Shown here: piece by piece, positions 1-9,138 of the stretch
How the letters are laid out: each line of letters begins with the position of its first letter
How positions within the stretch are numbered: the stretch's first letter is position 1
DNA from: Alphaproteobacteria bacterium
Lineage (GTDB): Bacteria > Pseudomonadota > Alphaproteobacteria > Micropepsales > Micropepsaceae
DNA length: 38,149 nt
Direction of reading: 5' to 3'
NCBI GenBank assembly: GCA_028871345.1
Contig: JAGWNK010000038.1
Span: 1 to 38,149 of the forward strand
Translations under genes and position numbers: made by a program
The notes under the pieces: generated by a model
Database searches by the model: none
Told to the model about the DNA's origin: nothing
Seen by the model: the letters and a program-made list of their open reading frames with translations, nothing else

Positions 1-93
1 CTTGGCCGGACGTTAGTCTCGCCTGCCGCCCTTCGCCACTGACAACGCCTGCCGTCCCTGTGGACAGCGCGGTCCGAGTCCTGAGATAGCATT

Positions 94-108
94 GTTCTCT
101 GTTCGTTC
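94..108 (+). promoter_or_regulatory. Candidate LexA (SOS) box upstream of methyltransferase 1
   Basis: The sequence reads GTTC, seven bases, GTTC, which is the direct-repeat operator bound by LexA in alphaproteobacteria. It ends 78 bases before the methyltransferase start at 187. Behind that gene lies the 5' stub of a second uvrA, so the box may once have governed a methyltransferase-uvrA unit. An 8-base fixed pattern is expected about once by chance in a window of this size, so position is the main support. Confidence 0.5.
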
Positions 109-186
109 CAAGGCTGGAATTGGGGTCCGGCGCTTGTGGGGGCTTGTCCCGGTCGCGCAAGATAGAGGTTTCGCCGAGGTCGCAAG

Positions 187-822
187 ATGCAGCAAACGCC
201 GCCGGACAGCCGCCGCGAACACTGGGACACGGTGTATCGCACGAAGGATGAAACCGCCGTCAGCTGGTATCAGGAGCACCCGGCCCGCTCGCTGGCGTTG
301 ATCCGCAGCGTTGCGAAATCCCCCTCATCGCTCATCGACATCGGCGGCGGAGCTTCCCGTCTGGTCGACGACCTGCTGGCCGGAGTTCACGGCGACCTCG
401 CGGTTCTCGATGTTTCCGCTGCAGCCATCGCCAAGGCGCAAGCCCGTCTCGGCGCGAGCGCGGATGGCGTAACGTGGATCGTTGCGGACATCACCGCCTG
501 GCAGCCCCAGCGGCACTGGGATATCTGGCATGACCGCGCCGTATTCCACTTCCTGACGCAGACTGCCGACCAGGATGCCTACATCGCGGCGCTGAAGAAG
601 GCGACGCGGCCCGGTGCGCACGCCATCTTCTCCTGTTTCGCGCTCGACGGACCCGAGCGGTGCAGCGGATTGCCCGTGCAGCGCTACAGCGCATCCAGCC
701 TGGCGGCGCGTCTCGGTGCCGGATTCGGGCTGCTGCGCGACGAAGCGGAGAGCCACACCACGCCTGCGGGCGGCACGCAGAAATTTACCTATGCGCTGTT
801 CGAGCGCCGACAGGACACGTAA
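187..822 (+). CDS. Class I SAM-dependent methyltransferase (methyltransferase 1)
   Basis: This 211-residue protein has a Rossmann methyltransferase fold. The SAM-binding motif I is IDIGGGASRL near residues 50-59, an acidic strand-2 end lies at AVLDVS, and VADITAW and WHDRAVFHFL match motifs II/III of small soluble methyltransferases. The substrate is unknown; the family is broad and includes thiol, arsenic and small-molecule methyltransferases, and no substrate-specific residues were recognised. ATG 187 is chosen because a GAGG Shine-Dalgarno-like sequence lies about ten bases upstream. A candidate LexA box sits upstream, and nine bases downstream begins a truncated uvrA 5' end, giving an operon-like arrangement. 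Confidence is high for the fold and low for the role. Confidence 0.88.
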   Translation: MQQTPPDSRREHWDTVYRTKDETAVSWYQEHPARSLALIRSVAKSPSSLIDIGGGASRLVDDLLAGVHGDLAVLDVSAAAIAKAQARLGASADGVTWIVADITAWQPQRHWDIWHDRAVFHFLTQTADQDAYIAALKKATRPGAHAIFSCFALDGPERCSGLPVQRYSASSLAARLGAGFGLLRDEAESHTTPAGGTQKFTYALFERRQDT

Positions 823-831
823 GACGACGAC

Positions 832-943
832 ATGCTGAAGGCCGTTTCCATCCGCGGCGGGAGGGAGCACAACCTGAAGAAACTCGACGTCGGGTTTCCG
901 CGCGACAGGCTGACGGTGATGACCGGGCTGTCGGGCTCCGGCA
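832..943 (+). pseudogene. 5' remnant of a second uvrA (about 37 codons)
   Basis: Translated from ATG 832, this stretch gives the N-terminus of a UvrA protein up to the Walker A motif (GLSGSG), where homology stops at position 943. It aligns codon for codon with the start of the intact uvrA at 2649, with roughly ten amino-acid differences in 37 residues. It therefore comes from a diverged uvrA rather than a recent copy of the neighbour. The ATG aligns with the TTG of the intact gene and supports that start. Immediately after the break the sequence becomes an acyltransferase gene read in the opposite direction, so the junction is a recombination scar. Confidence 0.85.
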
Positions 944-1320
944 GGTATCCGGCAACGTTGAGGAAGTGGATGTTCGACAGAAGAACGCCGCGGCCAGGGC
1001 GCTGTCCGTGAAACGCAGGAAGTCTGCCGGGTAGAAGGTCCATACCGCGGCCGTTGCACGGACGAACAGCATCACGAAGCGCCGCACGCGCCGTCCGCGG
1101 AAAATGAGGAAACAGAAGCGTCCCTGATCCAGCTCGCGGTCGATGATGCCGCCGATCAGGAAGCCGGACATCACGAAGACGATGTCGACGCGGATGAAGC
1201 CGCCCGAAACCCCCGGCGAGCCATCGTGGAAGAAAATGACGAGCCCAACGGCGATGGCGCGCAGGACGCCGATGTCGTTGCGATGCTGGGAGGCAACCTG
1301 TTGCGCGCCGCCGCGGAAGA
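944..1320 (-). pseudogene. Fragment of an OafA/YrhL-type acyltransferase (acyltransferase 3 family), frameshifted
   Basis: Read on the minus strand, the region encodes the N-terminal part of an integral-membrane acyltransferase 3 protein. Recognisable blocks are DIGVLRAIAVGLVIFFHDG, a GGFIRVDIVFVMSGFLIGGII helix block, and an ERRxRR-like RGRRVRR segment. The frame then breaks near positions 976-980: the family block [12 protein letters not shown] continues in a different frame. The gene is cut at 944 by the uvrA stub. An intact member has around 350 to 650 residues, so only a small part survives. These enzymes O-acetylate cell-surface sugars. The fragment is not expected to be functional. Confidence 0.75.
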
Positions 1321-1607
1321 TGATTCTCGGACCATGACAATTCGACGCTGGGCAAGGGCGCAACTTACTACGAATGCGTCTTATTCCCTTGTAGCAAAAC
1401 TCAGGCGGCGCGGCGGCCCCAATTTTCCTGGATCATCGGGCGATAAACGCGACTGAGTTCTATTCTCTCTGATCCTCAACAGCAGGCGATTCTCATTCCG
1501 TCGTGGGCGAAACCCGCCGTCGTACCAGTACGACTGACGGGAACAAAGGCTTACGCTGACGACAGGTTCCGGCAAGGAACCGAGCCCGGCGATGCCGGGT
1601 CTGCGCT
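1321..1607. other. Gene-free spacer with two short hairpins
   Basis: No coding potential or family similarity was recognised between the acyltransferase fragment and methyltransferase 2. Near the right end are two adjacent perfect stems: 1565-1570 pairs with 1576-1581 (GGTTCC/GGAACC), and 1585-1590 pairs with 1594-1599 (CCCGGC/GCCGGG). Neither is followed by a T-run, so a terminator is not supported. They could be part of the leader of the next gene. Confidence 0.4.
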
Positions 1608-1622
1608 TTGGGGGAGGCGCCG

Positions 1623-2447
1623 ATGGAGCAATCCAGCCACGAGGCTCATATTCATCGCAACTGTCCTAATTGCGGTGCGCCCGCAGCGGCGGCCGAGCGG
1701 CTTACGCGCTACGAGGTTGCCGAATGGCCGATGTGCCGCTGTGAAGCGTGTCGGCTCGTCTTTCTCGAATGGGTGCCGCGCTACGAAGAGCTGCACGACG
1801 ATCTTGCCTGGACCAAGCAGAAGAAGCGCGAGACCGAGCGGCGCCGCCGCGCCAGGCCGCTGATGATGTGGCTCGATGACCACACGCGCTGGCGCCTCGG
1901 GCTGCTCGGCGATGCAACGGTTGCCGGAAGTCTGCGCGCCTGGGCGCCTGCGGGCCCTGTGCTCGACATCGGCTGCGGTACCGCAAACTCGTTCGTGAAT
2001 CTGTCGGACCGGTTCGTGCCCCATGGCATCGAGATCGATGATGCTGCAGCCGAAGTCGCCCGGACCATGATCGAGCCTCGCGGCGGCAAGCTCGTCCATG
2101 CCGACGCGCTCACCGGGTTACGTTCGCTGGCGCCGGCATTCTTCTCCGGCGTCGTGCTGTGGTCCTATCTCGAGCACGAAGCCGAACCGCTTGCGGTGCT
2201 GCGCGAGGTCCGCCGCGTCGTACGGCCGGATGGCGTCGTCATCATCAAGGTGCCGAACTTCTCGTGCTGGAACCGCGTCGTGACCGGACGCAACTGGTGC
2301 GGCTTCCGCCATCCTGATCACGTCCAGTATTTCACGCCCACGACATTGGGCGAGCTAGCGGGCCGTGCAGGTTTCCGCACGACGTTCCGGCTCTATGGCC
2401 GCATTCCGACGAACGACAACCTGTTTGCCAACCTGCGCCCCTGCTAG
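1623..2447 (+). CDS. Zinc-ribbon class I SAM-dependent methyltransferase (methyltransferase 2)
   Basis: This protein of about 274 residues has two parts. The N-terminus carries a CPNCG...CRCEAC zinc-ribbon-like pair of cysteine knuckles. It is followed by a Rossmann methyltransferase domain with motif I VLDIGCGTANSF, an acidic GIEIDD strand, and VVLWSYLEHEAEP, the H-E type motif of methyltransferase_11/23-like enzymes. Proteins of this architecture are common beside surface-glycan genes, but here the neighbour is uvrA and the substrate is unknown. ATG 1623 is preferred over an in-frame TTG at 1608 because GGGAGG lies five bases before it. The gene is separated from uvrA by 201 bases containing an SOS operator, so it is probably not in the uvrA operon. 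Confidence 0.85.
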   Translation: MEQSSHEAHIHRNCPNCGAPAAAAERLTRYEVAEWPMCRCEACRLVFLEWVPRYEELHDDLAWTKQKKRETERRRRARPLMMWLDDHTRWRLGLLGDATVAGSLRAWAPAGPVLDIGCGTANSFVNLSDRFVPHGIEIDDAAAEVARTMIEPRGGKLVHADALTGLRSLAPAFFSGVVLWSYLEHEAEPLAVLREVRRVVRPDGVVIIKVPNFSCWNRVVTGRNWCGFRHPDHVQYFTPTTLGELAGRAGFRTTFRLYGRIPTNDNLFANLRPC

Positions 2448-2516
2448 ACCAGGTTGTGATCGGATTGACCCGCTGCGGCCGTTCGAGGCGCCTCCGCGCC
2501 ATTGTCTTGTCGCAAC

Positions 2517-2531
2517 GTTCCCTATATGTTC
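2517..2531 (+). promoter_or_regulatory. LexA (SOS) box of uvrA
   Basis: GTTC at 2517-2520, seven bases, GTTC at 2528-2531 is an exact match to the alphaproteobacterial LexA operator. It lies 117 bases upstream of the uvrA start, and uvrA is a classic member of the LexA regulon. A TATATG hexamer inside the box could be the -10 element, so LexA would block RNA polymerase directly. The promoter assignment is inference. Confidence 0.82.
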
Positions 2532-2608
2532 CAGACGATGAAAAGGCCGAATCCCCGCGTTTCGCGGCTTGCGCATGAGGGGGTTGTCAAATTGCGTCTG
2601 CTGGGCTT

Positions 2609-2623
2609 GTTGAAACCTTCAAC
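2609..2623. promoter_or_regulatory. Perfect 15-base inverted repeat in the uvrA leader
   Basis: GTTGAA, three bases, TTCAAC lies 25 bases before the uvrA start codon. It is either a small RNA hairpin near the ribosome binding site or an operator. No known regulator was recognised. Confidence 0.3.
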
Positions 2624-2648
2624 ACTTGCCCTCGTGTGAGGAATTGGT

Positions 2649-5546
<2,898 letters not shown>

Positions 5547-5548
5547 GC

Positions 5549-5875
5549 ATGAGCGAATTTCTGTCGCGCATCATGGCCCTCGTCCGCAGAGGTGAAATCC
5601 TCGTTTCGCGCCACGGCTTTCGGGAACTCGCCGCTGATGATATATTGTTGGATGACATTACTAATGCACTGGCCGGCGCCACCGTTGTTGAGGAATACCC
5701 GGATTATGCCAAAGGCCGTTGTATTCTGGTGCTCGAACTCGATCGCGCCGGAAATCCGATCCATGTCTTGTGGGGCATAGCAAAAGGGCGGGAGACGCCA
5801 GCCGTGTTGATCACCGCCTACCGGCCGCAGCCTGACCGCTGGTCGGCAGACTTCTTGAAGCGAGTGCAATCATGA
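5549..5875 (+). CDS. DUF4258-domain protein, putative toxin of a toxin-antitoxin-like pair
   Basis: This 108-residue protein fits the DUF4258 family. It has an N-terminal SRHGFRELAADDI helix, a central VEEYPDYAKGRCILVLEL strand pair, NPIHVLWGI, and the closing VLITAYRPQPDRW motif that marks the family. DUF4258 proteins are small and resemble RelE/MqsR-type toxins; toxicity has not been established for most. The start ATG 5549 lies two bases after the uvrA stop, and its ribosome site is inside the uvrA tail. The stop overlaps the next ATG by four bases. The gene is therefore probably transcribed from the SOS promoter of uvrA and translationally coupled on both sides. Toxin function is inference. 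Confidence 0.8.
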   Translation: MSEFLSRIMALVRRGEILVSRHGFRELAADDILLDDITNALAGATVVEEYPDYAKGRCILVLELDRAGNPIHVLWGIAKGRETPAVLITAYRPQPDRWSADFLKRVQS

Positions 5876-6084
5876 AGCGCCACGTTGTCGAGTTTGTTCG
5901 TGAAGGTCGGTATGCAGCCGAGATGGACGTCGAACTGATCGAGGACGAGACCGGGTGGTCGCCCTATCTTTCGCTGGACGACGCCAAGAAGCTCGAAGCC
6001 CTACGCCTGGCGCTGCGGTCACGCAACTTCGCCGCCGCGGCCAAGCTCGGCCGCGTGTTCGAATTACAGCCCATTACCGCGTAA
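5872..6084 (+). CDS. Small partner of the DUF4258 protein, putative antitoxin
   Basis: This 70-residue acidic-to-neutral protein starts in a four-base overlap with the DUF4258 gene. Its features are VEFVREGRYAAEMDVELI, a GWSPYLSLDDAKKLEALR segment, and a C-terminal AAAAKLGRVFELQPI helix-strand. Similar small proteins, with a GWSPYLSL block, accompany DUF4258 genes elsewhere as I recall, but no DNA-binding motif or named domain was recognised. Antitoxin is the likeliest role from gene order alone. Its TAA stop overlaps by one base the ATG of a short frame that runs into the second uvrA tail. Confidence 0.68.
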   Translation: MKRHVVEFVREGRYAAEMDVELIEDETGWSPYLSLDDAKKLEALRLALRSRNFAAAAKLGRVFELQPITA

Positions 6085-6224
6085 TGCAGCAAACCCCAGA
6101 TACGCCAGAAGAGATCGCCAAGGTGGCGCGGTCTTACACCGGCCAGTACCTCAAGCCGCTGCTGAAAGGCGTCGCCCCCGGCAGGATCGAGCGCGCTTCG
6201 AAGAAGATGAAAGCGGCGGAGTGA
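6084..6224 (+). pseudogene. Detached uvrA C-terminal tail, readable as a 46-residue frame (contains direct repeat copy 2)
   Basis: ATG 6084 overlaps the stop of the putative antitoxin (TAATG). It opens a frame with a short novel start, MQQTP, and then the last 41 residues of UvrA with three conservative changes, ending at TGA 6222-6224. The homologous part is 6102-6224. It is most simply the displaced or replaced 3' end of uvrA left after the DUF4258 pair was inserted. Because the frame is open and coupled it could be translated as a small peptide, but no function is implied. Just downstream a palindromic GC-rich repeat begins. Confidence 0.8.
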
Positions 6225-6225
6225 C

Positions 6226-6271
6226 TTTCCCCTCTAACGGGGAGGTGCCAAGCGCAGCGAGGTCAGCCCCT
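6226..6271. repeat. GC-rich palindromic intergenic repeat (family also at 14546, 22431 and 23917)
   Basis: The segment opens with a CCCCTctaacGGGG hairpin followed by GAGGTG. This resembles the CTCCCCC/GGGGGAGGTG start of the element at 22432. Elements of this look lie between genes in many alphaproteobacterial chromosomes. Confidence 0.5.
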
Positions 6272-6291
6272 GCGCCCCTTGCAGGTTTTGT
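6268..6291 (+). terminator. Possible rho-independent terminator after the uvrA module
   Basis: CCTGC (6269-6273) pairs with GCAGG (6281-6285) across a seven-base loop and is followed by TTTTGTT. The stem is short, so strength is doubtful, but orientation and position suit the end of the uvrA-DUF4258 transcript. Confidence 0.35.
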
Positions 6292-6321
6292 TGGGAATCC
6301 GCGATGTGACATGATGGACAT

Positions 6322-6390
6322 ATGGGTACAGTCGAAGAAATCGTGGAGGCCATCAAGCAGGCACATCCACCACGCTCTTCCCCGAGGTGA
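6322..6390 (+). pseudogene. Truncated 5' end of an antitoxin-like gene
   Basis: ATG 6322 opens a 22-codon frame beginning MGTVEEIVEAIKQ. That N-terminus is typical of a widespread family of small proteins paired with RelE/ParE-type toxins, which usually continue with a proline-rich turn and a helix. Here the similarity ends after about 13 residues and a stop follows. A weak promoter (TTGTTG at 6288, CATGAT at 6310, 16-base spacing) lies upstream. It is a second trace of toxin-antitoxin DNA in this spot. The call rests on a short match. Confidence 0.45.
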
Positions 6391-6444
6391 TCGCACCCAC
6401 GATTTCCGGGAGTGCAGAACGCGGACCCGTCAACGCGCCGCGGT

Positions 6445-7173
6445 TCACGCCGCGCAGATGGCGGCCGCGAAGGCCGGTTTGGCATCGGCCTCGCGGCGTC
6501 CCTGGAATTGCAGCGCGCCGTCCGCCTCGCCGCGTTCGATGACGATGGTATCGCCGACGCGCGTCTCGGCGAGGAAATTCACCTCGTAATCGGCGATCTC
6601 CAGCGCCGCCAGCTCCTCCGGCGCCATCGAATCGAGGATCCACTGCGCATAGCGCGTGTTGTTGACGTGGCCGTTGACGTCGAGATCGCTGTTGCGCACG
6701 CGGATGCTGTCCACCGCCTTCAGATCGTCGCGCGGCGTGATCTTGCGCGCCTCGATGGCGAGCAGCCCGTCCGTGCGGCACACCTGGTTGAAGGCCGCGT
6801 GGTCGAACTTGTGCGGCCGTCGCGTCGCCGCATCCAGTATCAGCCAGCTCGTGGTGCATTCGCCCAGCTTGCGACCGCCCGCCGCGATCTCGTATTCGCG
6901 CACCGCGATGGCGCCTGAGGCGGGCCGGCCCCAGGTGCGGATCGTCACCGTGTCGCCCCACAACGGCCGGCCGTCCATCAACACCTTCTGGCGCGCCAGG
7001 ACCCAGATGGTGCCGCGGCGGATCAGGTCCTCGTAACCCCAGCCCAGTGCGCGCGCATGAATCCAGGCGGCGTCCTGCAGCAGGTTCAAGAGCCCCACGA
7101 AACCGAGCCGCTTGCGATCGTCGAGGACGATCGTGTTGACCTCATAGGTCTGGGTCCATACCGGGACGGTCAT
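6445..7173 (-). CDS. Acyl-ACP thioesterase-like double-hotdog protein
   Basis: This 242-residue protein looks like the acyl-ACP thioesterase family (FatA/FatB-like, two hotdog folds). It has an N-terminal TYEVNTIVLDDRKRLGF, the helix LLNLLQDAAWIHARALG, TIWVLARQKVLMDGRPLWGD in the first domain, and DLDVNGHVNNTRYAQWI in the second. The NGHVNNTRY stretch is the family's catalytic/structural signature. It would release free fatty acids from acyl carrier protein or acyl-CoA in the cytoplasm. The ATG at 7173 overlaps the stop of the NUDIX gene, so the two are translationally coupled. The preceding open frame is an extension through the NUDIX gene and is rejected. Confidence 0.82.
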   Translation of the reverse strand: MTVPVWTQTYEVNTIVLDDRKRLGFVGLLNLLQDAAWIHARALGWGYEDLIRRGTIWVLARQKVLMDGRPLWGDTVTIRTWGRPASGAIAVREYEIAAGGRKLGECTTSWLILDAATRRPHKFDHAAFNQVCRTDGLLAIEARKITPRDDLKAVDSIRVRNSDLDVNGHVNNTRYAQWILDSMAPEELAALEIADYEVNFLAETRVGDTIVIERGEADGALQFQGRREADAKPAFAAAICAA

Positions 7174-7763
7174 CGCTCCGCCCTTCGGCGCAGGCGCTCC
7201 CGCAGGGCCGACAGCGCGATGATCGTCTTGGCGTCCACGAACTCGCCGGCGTCCAGCCGGCGGAAGGCCTCGTCGAACGGCCATTCGACCACTTCGATGT
7301 CCTCGTCTTCGTGGGCCAGGCCGCCGCCAGCCGCCACCGGAGCCTCGCCGTGCGTCTCTGCCAGGAAGAGGATCACGCGCTCCGACGAATAGCCCGGCGA
7401 CACATAGAAGCGGCCGAGCCGCGCCAGCGTTCCGGCCTCGTAGCCGGTCTCCTCCAGGACTTCGCGGCGGATCGCCTGTTCCGGCGTTTCGCCGTCGTCG
7501 ATCAGCCCGGCCGCCACCTCGATCATCCATCCGTCGCCTTTGGTGTAGGCGGCGTAGCGGAACTGGCGGATGAGAACCACGCTCTGGCGCGCCGCATTCA
7601 CGACCACGGCAGCCACGGCATCGGGGCGCGGCACGATCACCCGGCGCATCGCCCCGCTCATCGTGCCGTCGAATTTCTCGTGTGCGAGCCTGACCTCTTC
7701 GATCGTCAGGAAATCATCGAGCAGCAGCTTGCGCGCGGCGATATCGACTCTGCGGTTCATCAT
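7170..7763 (-). CDS. NUDIX hydrolase, ADP-ribose/nucleotide-sugar pyrophosphatase type
   Basis: This 197-residue protein contains a full NUDIX box, G-x5-E-x7-REVLEETGY, around residues 92-114. It is preceded by LIRQFRYAAY and followed by RFYVSPGYSSERV, both typical of the NudF/NudK group that hydrolyses ADP-ribose or GDP-mannose using Mg2+. The precise substrate cannot be read from sequence. Two consecutive ATG codons are available at 7763 and 7760; the first is used. Its stop overlaps the start of the thioesterase by three bases. Upstream it faces nirK across a 216-base divergent region. Confidence 0.85.
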   Translation of the reverse strand: MMNRRVDIAARKLLLDDFLTIEEVRLAHEKFDGTMSGAMRRVIVPRPDAVAAVVVNAARQSVVLIRQFRYAAYTKGDGWMIEVAAGLIDDGETPEQAIRREVLEETGYEAGTLARLGRFYVSPGYSSERVILFLAETHGEAPVAAGGGLAHEDEDIEVVEWPFDEAFRRLDAGEFVDAKTIIALSALRERLRRRAER

Positions 7764-7924
7764 TGGCACCCGTTGGCGGTAAGACCCTTCATAGCGCGCC
7801 GGCCGGTCCGCGCACAGGCCGCAACCGGGTCCGGATGCGCGAAACCCGTTTTCCCGATGCCCGTCAAGTTGCGGTGACTGCGGATGCGGCAGGTCGGCGC
7901 AGGACGCCGTGTCCCATGCTCTTA

Positions 7925-7947
7925 AAGATATAACAAACCTATATCTT
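7925..7947. promoter_or_regulatory. NsrR-type palindromic operator upstream of nirK
   Basis: AAGATATA, seven bases, TATATCTT is a perfect 8-7-8 inverted repeat. The published NsrR consensus has the same 23-base architecture, AAGATGYA-N7-TRCATCTT; each half-site here differs from it at one position. NsrR is a [Fe-S] Rrf2-family repressor released by nitric oxide, and it controls nirK/aniA in several bacteria. The site ends 32 bases before the nirK ATG. No nsrR gene is in the window. Another Rrf2-family protein is the main alternative. Confidence 0.75.
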
Positions 7948-7979
7948 CGTCGTTCCCCAATGACCGAGGGAGATCGGAC

Positions 7980-9134
7980 ATGAGACCCAACAGAAACGAC
8001 CGGATCCTGCGCGCGGCCCTCGTCGCCGTGGCCGTCATTGCCGGCGTCGCCTGGCTCAAGGCGGGCGCCACCCCGGTCGAGACGGCGGGCGCCGCCGCGC
8101 TGTCCGCTTCGCCCGCCGCCGATGCGCCGGCCGACTACGCCGCCCCGCCTCTGTCGGGCACCACCGCCACACCCGTCCCCGCCGCCGGCACCCAGGTTGA
8201 CATCGTCCGCGATCCCGCCGACCTGCCGCCGCCCGTGGGACTGCGCGGCCCGCGGCGCGTCACCGTCAATCTGCATGCGGAAGAAGTCACCGGCACCCTG
8301 GCGAACGGCGCGACTTTCCACTACTGGACCTTCAACGGCCGCGTCCCCGGTCCTTTCGTGCGCGTGCGCGTCGGCGACATCGTCACCGTGCGCCTGGCCA
8401 ACGACGCCAGGAACATGATGATGCACAACGTCGACATGCACGCCGTGCTCGGCCCCGGCGGCGGCGGCGCGGCGACCCAAACCGGCCCCGGCGAGACCAG
8501 GAGCTTCACCTTCAAGGCCACGACGCCGGGACTGTTCATCTACCACTGCGCGACGATGCCCCATGCCGAGCACATCGCCAACGGCATGTACGGCATGATC
8601 CTGGTGGAGCCGCCCGGCGGCCTGCCCAAGGTGGATCACGAGTACTATGTCATGCAGGGCGAGATCTACACCGACAAGCCTTACGCCACGCAGGGCCTGC
8701 TGGCGGATTCCTATGCGAAGATCGTTGCCGAGACGCCGGACTACTACGTGTTCAACGGCGCGGTCGGCGCCCTGACCGATCGGAAGCCGTTGACGTCGAA
8801 GGTCGGCGACACGGTGCGCATCTTCTTCGGCGACGCCGGTCCCAACAAGGCGTCGGCCTTCCACGTGATCGGCGAGATCATGAACCGTGTCTACGAGGAC
8901 GGCTCGCTGCTGTCGCCGCCCCTGCGCGGCGTCCAGACGGTCGAGGTGCCGCCCGGCAGCGCCGCAATCGTCGAAATGCGCACCCGGGTGCCCGGCAAGT
9001 ACCTGCTGGTGGATCACGCAATCGCCCGTGTCGAGCGCGGCCTCGAAGGCGCCCTCATCGTCAGCGGAGCCGCCAACGACGAACTCTACAAGGCCGAGAC
9101 CACCGGCCGAGCCGCCGCGATGCCCGGAATGTGA
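7980..9134 (+). CDS. nirK: Copper-containing nitrite reductase, AniA-type NirK
   Basis: This 384-residue periplasmic enzyme reduces nitrite to nitric oxide. Two cupredoxin domains are present. Type 1 copper ligands are H149, C190, H198 and M203 (block YHCATMPHAEHIANGM). Type 2 ligands are H154, H189 and H346 (LVDH). The catalytic pair is D152 and H295 (AFHVIGEI). The eight-residue Cys-to-His spacing and the surrounding HIANGMYGMILVEP match the AniA-like class. A hydrophobic N-terminal segment (residues 10-28) and an Ala/Pro-rich stretch to about 70 suggest a signal anchor and linker. GAGGGAGA precedes the ATG. No other denitrification gene (nor, nos) or Cu chaperone is nearby. An NsrR-type site lies upstream. 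Confidence 0.95.
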   Translation: MRPNRNDRILRAALVAVAVIAGVAWLKAGATPVETAGAAALSASPAADAPADYAAPPLSGTTATPVPAAGTQVDIVRDPADLPPPVGLRGPRRVTVNLHAEEVTGTLANGATFHYWTFNGRVPGPFVRVRVGDIVTVRLANDARNMMMHNVDMHAVLGPGGGGAATQTGPGETRSFTFKATTPGLFIYHCATMPHAEHIANGMYGMILVEPPGGLPKVDHEYYVMQGEIYTDKPYATQGLLADSYAKIVAETPDYYVFNGAVGALTDRKPLTSKVGDTVRIFFGDAGPNKASAFHVIGEIMNRVYEDGSLLSPPLRGVQTVEVPPGSAAIVEMRTRVPGKYLLVDHAIARVERGLEGALIVSGAANDELYKAETTGRAAAMPGM

Positions 9135-9138
9135 CCGC

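Noticed and set aside
13..279. Minus-strand frame at the left edge
   Set aside because: No family resemblance, and it overlaps the start of the methyltransferase and the candidate SOS box.
6353..6961. Minus-strand frame ending before the thioesterase gene
   Set aside because: It overlaps the thioesterase in another frame and its tail matches nothing I recognise.
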